This document shows positions 1 through 11,500 of a DNA stretch of 64,000 nt, one piece after another. The translations under genes were made by a program, and so were the position numbers. A model generated the notes under the pieces. It ran no database searches. It was given only the letters and a program-made list of their open reading frames with translations, and was not told where the DNA came from. Every line of letters starts with the position of its first letter. The stretch's first letter is position 1. Source of the DNA: Misgurnus anguillicaudatus (lineage: Eukaryota; Chordata; Actinopteri; Cypriniformes; Cobitidae); NCBI RefSeq assembly GCF_027580225.2, contig NC_073340.2, forward strand, positions 15,694,001 through 15,758,000. Direction: 5' to 3'.

Positions 1-1132
1 TCTAGCTATGCTGAGGTTGAACTTGGGGGTTATGAGAAAGAGGGGTTCATTGAGGCAGAGCAATGCTGAGGAGGCAGGACTTCCTTCACAAGGGACGGAC
101 AAAAGAAAGAGCGCTTTAATTTTAAGGCTTTTTTCATCAAATGATTTTAGGAACAAAACAATAAGGTGCAACGAGAAAAGGTCACAAACAATTGTCAGTT
201 CACCTTGTTTCTTTATGGTGAAAAGGGGTTATAAATGTTACGAAGACCTGGTGATTGTAACCAGAAAATCTGCTAAATTTACTCCTTAATTGTGAGAATG
301 GGATCATCCAAAAGCATTGCAGTTATTGTACAGCATATCTTTAAAGATTTTTCATTTTGAAAAAGATATTTTGTGATTTATAATGCGTTATGTTTGGTGG
401 GGAAAAGATGCATAATACTCAGTTAGCCACATGGACTTAACAGCACTTTAATTGAATTAGCTTAGGCCTACTCTATAGTGTTAGTAATTTCACAGACCTT
501 TTTCATAATCTGCCCGGTTGTTGAATTATGAAATAAATGATTATTCATTTGCAAATATGTAAACTGATAATATATTGATTAACAGCGCAGGACAGAATTT
601 AAAAAGCAAATTTTAAATGTTTAATTTGGAATTTTGGGGTTGAAGGGTAAACAATTACAGTATTTTGACTGCATTACTCTATTATATTGTTTCAGTCTGA
701 CTTCTGAATTAAAATGTAAAGCTATAGCACTTGTTGCATTTGTGTAATTAATGTAAAAAGGTGTTTTCCTGCTGAGCTCTGAACAAACAACCAGTTTCCA
801 AACAATCGTGACCAAACCTAAGGCAAAGTTGTTGGATAGCTGTTGCGTTAAATGTCATTGCATTGTTACATTTTGAACGTACAATATGCTAATATTACAA
901 TAAAAATAAAATGAGGTGTTTTGAAATGTGTGTTGTGATTTCTTTAGCACTTTATATCGATCTGATTTTATTTCATAACCAATTAACCACATTAGCACAC
1001 CGAATAACAGTACAGTAATGTGGTAACATACCGTTTTCATTAAACGTAAGGGAACAGCAACACCTCCAGGTCATTGTTAGTTACTGCAGGTGATGTCGTT
1101 GGAAGATGGTTTAGTAACCATTGAAAGACATA
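1..1132. other. Intergenic AT-rich DNA, nothing recognised
   Basis: This is AT-rich sequence upstream of lasp1. Both strands hold only short open frames (the longest is 93 codons from position 8), and none has recognisable domains, splice context or codon bias. I see no RNA gene or clear repeat boundary here. Confidence 0.6.
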
Positions 1133-1376
1133 AGGGCGGTTTCCCGTACCAGGATTAGCTTAATCCAGGACTAGGCCTTAGTTTAATGAGGAAATATAAC
1201 TAGTTTTAACAAACATGCCTTACTAAAAACATTACCTGTGTGCATTTTGAGGAAAAACAAAGGGCACTGATGTATTTTAAGATATGTAAGGGCAAGTTGT
1301 TTTCAGTTTGGAGAGCTCTTAAAAGTGTTTAAGTCTAGGACTAGTCTAATCCCTGTCCGGGAAACCGCCCCTTAGT
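1133..1376. mobile_element. Small terminal-inverted-repeat element (MITE-like)
   Basis: The left end reads AAGGGCGGTTTCCCG and the right end reads CGGGAAACCGCCCCTT, so the two ends are inverted repeats. The pairing continues inward imperfectly: a left CAGGATTAGCTTAATCC block faces a right GACTAGTCTAATCC block. There is no coding capacity in about 240 bp. This is the structure of a non-autonomous DNA transposon. I did not find a convincing target duplication, so the superfamily is unassigned. Confidence 0.7.
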
Positions 1377-1598
1377 GTTACAACGTATTAACATCCCAAA
1401 CTTTGCGTGCCATGTTCAAATTGTTTTGCAATAAGATTTAAATGTATATTTTGTATGTAAATTGAAGTAGAAATAAGTGTCGCACAGCTTTTTAAAATAT
1501 GGATACATACGTAACTGAAGTTATACTATAAGTATAATACTGAGTATAACTAATTTAAGTAATTGTTTTAACTTGTATATTTTTGAACAACATTCACG

Positions 1599-1604
1599 AA
1601 AAAA
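1599..1604 (-). terminator. Pol III oligo-T terminator of the tRNA-Cys gene
   Basis: Six A on the plus strand give TTTTTT on the minus strand, nine bases past the discriminator of the tRNA gene. Four or more T is the usual Pol III stop. Confidence 0.7.
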
Positions 1605-1612
1605 GTCAAAAG

Positions 1613-1684
1613 AGGGGGCACCCGGATTTGAACCGGGGACCTCTTGATCTGCAGTCAAATGCTCTACCACTGAGCTATACCCCC
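1613..1684 (-). tRNA. tRNA-Cys, anticodon GCA
   Basis: Read on the minus strand, the sequence begins GGGGGTATAGCTCAGTGGTA, which combines a 7-bp acceptor strand with the A-box. The anticodon loop is TTTGACTGCAGATCAA (anticodon GCA), and the T-arm carries GGTTCAAATCC (B-box). The 3' acceptor strand TGCCCCC pairs with GGGGGTA through one G-U pair, and the discriminator is T. No intron is present and CCA is not encoded, as expected for a nuclear gene. A run of six T on the minus strand (complement of 1599-1604) follows within about 10 bases and fits an RNA polymerase III terminator. Confidence 0.95.
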
Positions 1685-1891
1685 ATTCCGATTAGGTGAT
1701 AAAAATTCATCGTATTTAGTATCTCTCTACCTTTTATTTTTACATTTAAGATTTTTGTATTAGATAATCTAGGATTATTTATATATATTTATATATTTAA
1801 ATTTGTATTTAAAAGACGCTTTATCTGAGCAGTTCTTGCTTTTGTTTCTGATCAATCATGTGATGTTATATCAAAAAGTGGCTGTAGGGAG

Positions 1892-1956
1892 CAGTATTGC
1901 GACACACACACACCTTGTAGGGAGCAGTATTACGACACACACACACGCGCGCGCGC
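1892..1956. repeat. Tandem pair of a ~32-bp unit containing GTAGGGAGCAGTATT
   Basis: The block GTAGGGAGCAGTATTGCGACACACACACACCTT is followed at once by a near-copy beginning GTAGGGAGCAGTATTACGAC, next to the dinucleotide run. It is likely a slippage duplication at the edge of the microsatellite. Confidence 0.7.
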
Positions 1957-1959
1957 GCA

Positions 1960-2013
<54 letters not shown>
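1935..2013. repeat. (AC)n / (CG)n microsatellite
   Basis: Alternating AC repeats contain a short GCGCGCGCGC interruption, then an almost pure (AC)n run up to 2013. Long His/Thr or Cys/Val frames over it come from the repeat and are not genes. Confidence 0.97.
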
Positions 2014-2016
<3 letters not shown>

Positions 2017-2254
2017 GTATTTAAGCACTGTATATTTTTAAACATAAACATATTTAGATTTTTTATTAGGTTATAATTAGTCCTCTAATTTAAGTTTTCT
2101 ATAAATTCTCAATGTGTTCACGTCTAAAAACTCTCCTACACAGTTGATATGTGCGGGGATGGCTTAATATCTGCTATTTATAGTGAGGAAACATAAAGGT
2201 CTTCTCCAGCCCAGTGTTGTACATATATGGTGTTTTTAAAGCATCTTCAGTGGT

Positions 2255-2512
2255 TTGCAACACAGTGGCCCCGCCCATCTCTCCCCGGAACCGTGGGAGG
2301 TGGGCGGAGTCACTGTGCCTCAAATCTACCGAGGCGCGCTTCCTACTAGCTACGCGCGTTCGTGAGGCGTGGTGGAAGAACGCACCCATTACAGACGAGC
2401 ACTGAGTTGGCAGTGACAGCTCACGGGGACGCATTCTACATCCCGTTTCTCGTGGTTTTTTGGCCCACCGCTTCTTAAGCTTCTCAGGTAGACCAAAGGC
2501 AAGCCGAGCAAG
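2255..2512 (+). promoter_or_regulatory. lasp1: lasp1 promoter and 5' untranslated region
   Basis: This is the only CpG-rich block near the lasp1 start. It contains GC-box-like sites, CCCCGCCC at 2269-2276 and GGGCGG at 2302-2307. No TATA box is seen at a fixed spacing, which fits a housekeeping-type promoter. The transcription start cannot be placed from sequence alone. Confidence 0.6.
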
Positions 2513-2581
2513 ATGAATCCGTCGTGTAGCAGATGTAACAAGGTTGTGTACCCTACGGAAAAAGTCAACTGTTTGGACAAG
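2513..2581 (+). CDS. lasp1: lasp1 coding exon 1 (start of LIM domain)
   Basis: It encodes 23 residues, starting [17 protein letters not shown], and matches the LASP1 N-terminus. It supplies zinc ligands C5 and C8. The donor is GTGAGT at 2582 in phase 0. The ATG context is GCAAGATGA, and no competing upstream in-frame start gives homology. Confidence 0.96.
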
Positions 2582-5500
2582 GTGAGTGATGCTGTCTCAC
2601 TAACATCAAGCAATTATGATTTGCATTATATTTGCAACATGTTACCGTTTGGTTATGTACCACGCTAATTATTTTAGTCGACTATGAGTGAGGAATTAAT
2701 CCTAAATTACACCTTACATTTTTAGTTATGTACTCGTATTGTTCTTTGAACACTACTTCCGTAATACACAAGCATTGCATATAACGTTAGACAGTCACGT
2801 TTTGTATTTACTAATGTAAAATTGTAGCGGTTTTAAAGAGTTAACACTTAGAAAAATTTTCTCGTTGCACTTTCGATTTGTTTTTATTTTGCTTCCTGTA
2901 GCACACATTTTAAATAAGCGTACAAACTAACTTCTGCAGTGTCTCGCTAGCAAATGTATTAGTTATTATGAGCTGAATTTGAAGTGTTATATATACAAAA
3001 GTCATTTATAATGTATGGTTTATTACATGGGTAAAATCCTATCGCTATCATTTATCTTAAATTAACTGTTTAAGAAAAATGTGGGCGTGGTCGTGTTTCT
3101 GTAGCGGTTTGTGCCTGTCAGGACTAGTAATTATCAATAAATTACGTTAATTTCATGTGTTTTAATAAGAGTGTGTATGTGTGTGGGGTGGAAAAAGAAA
3201 GAAACTTGGCTTTTTAAAAAGTCTTAATAAAAATGTGATAAGATAAGCTGTATCTGTGACTTTGCATGCTAAGATTATATGTAAATCTGTGTCTGATTAA
3301 TGAATGATTTTTAACAAGGTGCATTTTTATAGGGTCTCTCACACAAACACTTCTACAGTTTTACTGCTACCAGTGAAACGGTCGTTGCTATTTATTTTAT
3401 CGTGCCAGCTATAGCTATTTTTATTAAACAGCGGTTTATGACTACACTTCCTGTCCGGATGTTACCTATGCGTTTGGTTCTTCTTCATATTTATATAAAG
3501 TTTTGTGGTTATTTTGAGGTTTTCTGTTGTTTAAAGAAACACAATGTTAGAAATAAACAGAAATAATTGATTCTGATTAGCCATTCTGGAGAGAGATCTG
3601 AGATCTGTTATCCCTTATAACAACAGTTAAAACTGATAATAACAGCTTATCCGGGCACTGCCAGTCATCTTGACCGGTACTACTTACGTGTTTAATGTAT
3701 AACTGCGCCTTTCTCATGCCGGGTTTAAATTACTTCCAATTGAGCTAATTAAATATTTGAAATCAATATTCTGTGGCCATTTATTTACTCATGTGGCAAG
3801 TAGCCATGTGGTGTCCTGATCACACTATTGGGGTTTATTTTGCTATACAACCGGCGGATGGATGTACATATCTCACTGTTTAGATATAAAAGTTCTCACA
3901 CAGACACACCAGGAATTATTCCCTGCGTCCGAAACGGCATACTGTGACCGTGTGTACCGAATTAGTAATACGTACGTAATAAAGTACGTACTCATTGACT
4001 GTTAAAACTGTACGCTCTATATAGTATATAGGCTACTATAAATATGGGTAGTGTGAATGAAATTTGGAAGTAATACGGTAACGTAATAACAAGTGAGCCA
4101 TTATCTTGAATGTTGTTAAACAAGTGCAATTTAATCCCAAATATCAAGGAAAAGCGGTTCCCTACATGTATTTGCATTTGAATAGAGTTGTGTTACCTTT
4201 TTCTGAAGTTTATGAAAATAACGAAGCCTATCCTTTTTCTACTTTGTTCTGTGACTCCTCTACTGGGGGCTCATGGTATAGTAAAGTATCCATCGAATGC
4301 ACACACCAACATCTTGCTGGAGGTAGTAGGTCATCTGAGGACTTTTTTTGAATACTATGATTTCGGACATACTACTCATCTCTCCTACTGCTTTTCGCCT
4401 ACTATATAGTAGGGAAGTAGGTGGTTTAGACGCAGCGTTAGCATTTTAACTGATTTGCACTATTATTTACAGAGATTTGTCCTGGTTTAGTAATATGATG
4501 GAAATTACAGTGTAATAAACTATACACTCTTAGAAAAAAGGTACAAAAGCGGTCACTTGGGCGGTGCACCTTTAAAAAAGTACACCTTTTAACCTAAAAA
4601 GAGCATATTAGTACCTCAAAGTTACATATTTATAGCATATATATACATATGAAAGCGTATCATCCCAATGGCAGCGATTGCACTGTTTATTTTTACTTTG
4701 TTTGGAAGTGTAGAAATGTATTGTGAAAGCAAAGCTTTATGGACGATGGTACCTATAGTGTTGTTGGGTGAGTGGGAAGTTCAGTGACTCAGCTGCTAGA
4801 ATGTTCGCATGTTGTCATTGCAAATTTCTTCCACATTGCAATGGCCATCTGATACTGATTACATGTCAGACTCATGTAGTGTGTTTCTGTATCTTTAACA
4901 CTGATACCTTAAGCCTCAAATTCACCAAAGGCTAAGACACCAATATATCCAGAACACACTAAGAAAAATAGAATGCAGTTGGTTCTAAATGGTCGTGGGA
5001 GATTTTTAAAGTTACAAAAAAGGATTTTTATTTGGATCGTGATGCGCAATTATAAAAAAAAATGAGGAAGCAGACTGCTTAATGACCAGCATAGTCAAAG
5101 TCACTTGTGCATGACTTTCCCACTGTAGATGAGTTGCGGGGTCTTAGTGACTGAATTGCCAACAATGCCATCTAAGTGGGAGTGTGAAGCGTCTGTGAGG
5201 TCCTTTGTCAAGCTCTGCAGATCTGGCAGTCTTGTGTTTATCTATAGGACGACTTCAGCTGCAGTGTCCTGGATTTTGAGAAGATGTGAAGGCCTACTTC
5301 ACATACGGTTTTGCCATAATCACATTTTTGTCATACATTTCAGAAATGACATAAAGAATTGGATGCTTCTTGTGAACCCAATTGTGAGGGAGGAACTTTG
5401 ATGTCTTTACTGATTGTCTTTGAGGCTCTTCTAAATGCCAGCTTGCCATAAAAACGCCAATGAGATTTAAGTGTTTGCAAATTGGATAGATAAGCAAACA

Positions 5501-8500
5501 TGGAGGTCAAAGGTTATCATAGGGAGGTGAGCTATTCAGGTAGTGTTGAATGGAGAGACCACAGTTTGAATAAAGTCTTTACTTGCCACACAACAGGGAT
5601 TGTTCGAAATTGTTAAGCAATAACAATACATAATGTAACCTCCTTAAGTTGGACAAGGAAAGTCCCCCTGTAGCTAGTTGTGGTTGAATGCATCCGTTAA
5701 ATGCACAATAGGTATAGGTTGTTTGAACCGATGCCCTTTTGGTTACCTGATCTTTAACTACAAAGCTTCATGACTACAGTTTAGAGATCAGAATCTCTTT
5801 CAAACAAGTTTTTTCAATGCTGATGAGCTTTTAGCTGCTAGTATTCATACTTTGTCAGTAGAGACATTCAGCAATATGTTTCCTATTCTGATCCAGGATT
5901 CTTATTTTACTAAACTAATTTTTCTTGTTTGACAGTATTGGCACAAAGGATGTTTCAGCTGCGAGGTATGCAAAATGACTTTGAATATGAAGAACTACAA
6001 AGGCTTTGACAAGAAACCCTACTGCAGCCAGTAAGTGTTTTTTACCATGCTGTTTTCTCACCCTTCCTGACATCTCACTCTTGTTTTAAGGGAAAGCACA
6101 CCCAAAAATGAAAATACAATCTGTCCAAGAGGTGTAACGTAGTGAAGTATTTTAAGTATCTTAGTGCTGCCTTTGCAGAATAAAAGTTTTTGTTTATATA
6201 ATAAATGTGGGTGTCATGTGTATAATAATTATGTATAAATACACTCGACTAATCGTGAGGCAGCACAAAAGTATCTGTATGTTTTGCATTTCAAGTGTTT
6301 TTCTTTGATAAACTTTTACTTTCATTTCGATGTATAATATTGTGCTTTTCACTGCACTTTTGGTTGCAAACATTCTTTTAAATATCTTCCTTTGTGTTCA
6401 TCAAAACAAAGACATTTATACAAAAACAAAAGAGTGAATACATGATGACATCATTTTTGGGTGACCTATCCCTTTAAGTACATTACAAATGTAGTACTTT
6501 TGTATAAATACTCAAATAAAGTAATGTAGTCCCAGATTTTTTATGTAATTAAGTAGTAAATAAAAAGTATTATGAAATGAAGTAGAGTAAAGGTATAATT
6601 TTAAAAGGTATAAGTATAAGATAAACAAGTACTGCAGATACTACAATATAACACTTGTTGCACTTAAATTGTTTAGTTTAAAACAACTTGACTTATACAA
6701 ATCATTTCAACTTTCTTGACTGTTGAGGAGTTGGGATAAATAAAATAATTAAGATGAATGGGCTTAAGTTATTACTATAACTATATATACTATATATATG
6801 TAAGGAATATATTTTTTTAATAGTAAAACAAGTAAAAAAGTATTAATTCAGGTTGTTTAAACTTAAACATTTAAGTGCAACAAGGAATTTTTACCATGTA
6901 GAAAATTGTACATGATCAAAAGTAAAAATACTTACTCTGAATCTGTCATTATCTTTTCATTTGACTTTACTAGACTTGTGTAATCGAATGACAGGTGGAA
7001 TTTTTTTAAATCTTTTGTGTCCTGGTGCTTGACAGCAACTAGATTTATAATTTATTTATGAGAGATTTTCTCTCAATGCTGTTTGATAAACATGAGTGAC
7101 AGACAGGAGCAAAATTACATAACTTCCCCTTTAAGACCAGATCCAATATACTGTTACACATGCGTTTTTTCTTTTAGCTGTTCACTTTCTCTTAAGCCCT
7201 AACTGGTCGTGTTTAGGAGGATACTTGCGAAGACGGGAATTTTGATGCATTTATATGTATTTAAGGCCAATAAAGCGTTAAAAAATGCTCACGAGCTTAA
7301 TGAGTAGCGGTTGCGCGACTTGCGCGCTCCTCACAGACAGAAAGAGCGCACGCATATAGATCTGTTGTTTGTGTTTCAATGGCTTAAAATAACTTGTTTT
7401 AAAACTGCAGTGCTTAAATATGTGTACAAATGTTACGTTTTTGTGACCACGCGCACAGGAGCATGACGTGGGCGGGTACCCTCAATAGAGACGATAGTCC
7501 AAAACTCTACCGGTTGACAAATTTCTACCAGTTAATCATGTGTACCGGTTTATCTCCCACACCTAAGTCAGATCTTATTTCGAGGTTGGTGTATTTGTAC
7601 TGCTCATATTTTTAAATGCGTCACTGACAAATATTTGTAGTTCTATAAGTGCAACAGTTTTTCTCCATTTTTAAAAAGAGGTGTCTTGCAGGATTAGTTT
7701 GTGTTTATTTGAGGAAGCCAGAGTTCTTGGATAGGCTATGAATATACAAACAAGTTCTTTATAATCCACCTTGTAGACCAATGCAAAAATTTTAGTTTTA
7801 TATAGAAGTGCCAGGGAACTGCATTGAAAATCCATCCCCAATATTTTCTGCTGCACTCTAAGAAAGGATTTGTTAATTTTTTACACTTTCTTTTTGTGTG
7901 TTACGCTTTTAACCCATTATGTGTCATCTTGTGTAGATTTTGTGTTAAAATAAACCACAAGTTGTGTTAAAAATAATACAAAATGTGTTGTTCTAATAAT
8001 AATGCATTTAATGTGTTGTCCTTAAACTAGCACTGATTGTGTTTTTTAACACATCCGCTCTAAGAGTGTGTGTGTGACTTTTTGTATAGGTTTTAAAAGC
8101 TCTCGTTGTGGATGCATGGTTTTGTTCTGCTTTGTTGGCAACACGTGAAACAATCTCCTTTTGTTTATGAATCAAAGTGAGGCCTATTGTTTCCTATGTT
8201 ATGGCAACAACGCCAGTTTTTTGTGGGTAAGCTTTAATAAGAAAATGTTGTTCAAATGGCTTTCTGTTCCCCTTCACCTGTAACCCATCGGGAACCTTTC
8301 CCAAAAAAAAAATGTTTTATTGCTTGCAGCTTTAATTCGCTTGAAACAGTCACAGGAAGTTATGCTCCTCCTGTCATACTGCAATACACTGGGCTTTATT
8401 TAGAAAAGGCTATGAGGTTCAATCTGACCTCATTTTCAAGTGATCCATTTTGGGATTTTTCTTCACAATGTAACACTAAGGTGAAAAGGGAAGATTGAGT

Positions 8501-11500
8501 GTTTTAACGTCATTTTGTTCTTCCTTAACCTTTATGATGTTAAGGTGAATTCATACTGACACATTATGTGTGCCCTTAAACTGTTGCTCACTAGAGGAAG
8601 TCCTGACTGAAACTGAAGTTCTTGGGAAATCGTGATCTTCTCTTTGCTGTGTTTTGTGAATACAGTTATGGCTGGCTGTTGTTTTGAATATGTACATTTG
8701 TAGTTTGTTTACATATGGAAACATGATAAACGGAAGAGGCAACATGTAAAGATTTCTGATCTGATATACTAAGCCTATTTTGAATATGTAATCCATTTGG
8801 GGAACGGGTGTAGTTTCCAAATGACCGTATCATTAGATTATTTAACAATACCTTGCTTTGTGGGTATAGGTGCATTTTTACACATTCACTGATAATAGTA
8901 AACTAGCTAATATGGTTTTGGATAAAAATAAGTTTATATGTAATGCATGACTCATTTTCTGGAATCAGTTTCAGTTGTCTGGTTGAATAAATCAAAACTA
9001 ATTTAATGATTTGTTTGCGGCATTACTTATTGGAAGTTTGGCATGTGTCAATTAATAGGGTTCAATGTAACTTGGTGAATTTGTTTCTGTTTAGTTTTAT
9101 TTATTATTATATAAACTTACAATATAATGAAAAAGAATGAAAATCAATGGTATTTGTCCTTCTGTTCAGTTAATGAATCAGAGAGGAAAAACATTAAATT
9201 CTATTGTATTTAACTTTTTTAATATATAATAACAATGGCAGTTTGGCCTAAATAAAGAAATAGCTTAAAAATCACTTTTAAAGCAACCCAAGTCAAATTC
9301 ATATTGAAATATATTTAAAAAAATAACCAAACGGCTGAAAATGTTCAGATATAATTAAATTTTCACTATATCACCTAGTCTTACACCGCTTAAGGAGTTT
9401 TTTAAAGCTAAAGCCATTATGCATGCATGCATTTCCCTAAATGGAGGGTGTGGTTTATTTGTTTGTTTTGTAGGCAGTTTTGTGAAAATTAAGGTACTTT
9501 ACATAAAAACAGGTTTTCCTAGCAATGTACCCTCAAGTGAACTTAAAGATAACCTTTTTTTAGTGCTATCACACATCTTTCTTATACATATGTTAATCTA
9601 ACAGCCTTTCGAGTGACTGGGTTTGACTAAGATCTGACATCCTTCTTCCCAAAAGAATATTACTCAATACAGTTATTGTGTAAATACGGTCTGTGACACA
9701 GCCTTACCACTAAGATGTGAGTTGGATAAATGCTAAATAAGGGATTTGTAGGGTTTATCTGACACGGTCAGTATGTTTGTTATCAGACACCGTGTCTGTT
9801 TCAAACACTTTCATCACAGGTGATACATTTTTTAGCTGCTAACGGAAGCTGAAGTTTTGCATCTTGAGTAATGCGTTATAGCTGCCCAGAAAAAACCCCA
9901 GATGCAATCTCTTAAATATCTCAATTTAGACCCAGAGAGATTAAATAGAGAGAAAGCAAGAACCTTAAAGAGCATGGGCCGGTTGCCGGTTTCAAGGTAT
10001 ACCAAGGTTTTAAAGAGTCAAGGTTTCAAAAGAAATACCGTTTTCAAGGTATAAGCTGTGTTTTACACCAAATTAAGTTAATTAATTAAGTCATGTAATT
10101 TATTTGATGTTTACATTTAATATTATTAATATTAAATTATAAAATAAAACTATATTTTATATTTTTTTTAAAGAATATTATAATTTAAGGCCTTATTTTT
10201 GCCTGGCATGCATGTTGTATGTTGCTTAAAAATAAAATGTATTGTGTCCAGTTGAAGTATATGCAGACATTTGAAAATAACACCTTTTAGTGTTGCAATG
10301 GCAATACTGCAACACCGTGAAACCGTGGTATTTTCTGCTTAAAGTTATCATACCGCCAAAATTTCATACCTTCCCATGCCTACCCATTGCTAAACACCAC
10401 ATTATTTTGTGTATTTGCTATAATACAATGTGTTTGTGTGGTTCAAAAAACACATTTTCCACATACCGTACATTATTGTTACTCCTGCCTCCCTAAAAAC
10501 AAGTTCTGAAAAAGCTCATCGTTCTGAAAAGCGCATTGTCCTCCAAATGACCAGCTAACCAGTAGGTTGTGATTGGCCTGAATACGTTTATAGTTTGAGT
10601 CATGGTTTAACTAGTCAGTTGTAAATTCTTTAAATATGAAAACATAGACTACTTGCAGGCTGTCAAAAGTCATTATGATAATTTCCGCCGTGTCCACGTC
10701 AACAGGCCAAGGAAATAAACTGTTGCGTACAATTTGTGTGTTTGTTGTAGTCTAAAAAAAGAGATTTAAGTTCAAGACGATAGCTCGCTTCATTGTGTAC
10801 TTTGAGATTTGCACCTTTGCATTTCGTTAACATGTACTAATACACACTTGCACACAAAATGAAATGTAAAATCATGAATCGGAAAATAGTTGCTCTTTAA
10901 ATTATCTGCATCTCAGATATGTCTTGAGAAAAAGACCCAGAAATCTCTTATTGTATATGTCTTATCTGCACAATATACATGTATTATTATAGCTCCAAAT
11001 AATGTGTCTAAAAGGCCAAATAAGAACCTATATATGTAATAAAACTATATGTAGTTTCTGTATGTAGGCTGTTAATCATAGAAGTGGGCGCGACTTTGAA
11101 CCAGGCCGAACGGTTTTAGGGGATTATTGGTCATAAATTAGGGATGCACCGATATGGAAATTTTGGCCGATAACTCTTTGTATTTGGGGGGGCGATAACC
11201 GATATATATATATATAATATATATAGGCGGATAAATATTCATATTATTTTCACAATGAAAAACTCGCAGACCGCGGACATCATGTCTTTGCGCTAGACTA
11301 ACATACTCTTCTTAAGCCCGCAACGTGTGTCATCTTCGTGCTATGTCACAGAAAGCACCATTCAAAACTCCACATGGCCAGCAATGAGCAAGTGAAGTGG
11401 TTCAACAAACCAAAATAATCCATAATTTATCGGCTTTTATTTATCGGCCTAATTGTGCTATCAGACCGATAACCGATAATATTACAAATAAGCAGTTATC

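Noticed and set aside
1866..2051. Cys/Val-rich and His/Thr-rich open frames
   Set aside because: They are six-frame readings of the (AC)n microsatellite; the (TG)n run at 45891-45967 gives the same artefact.
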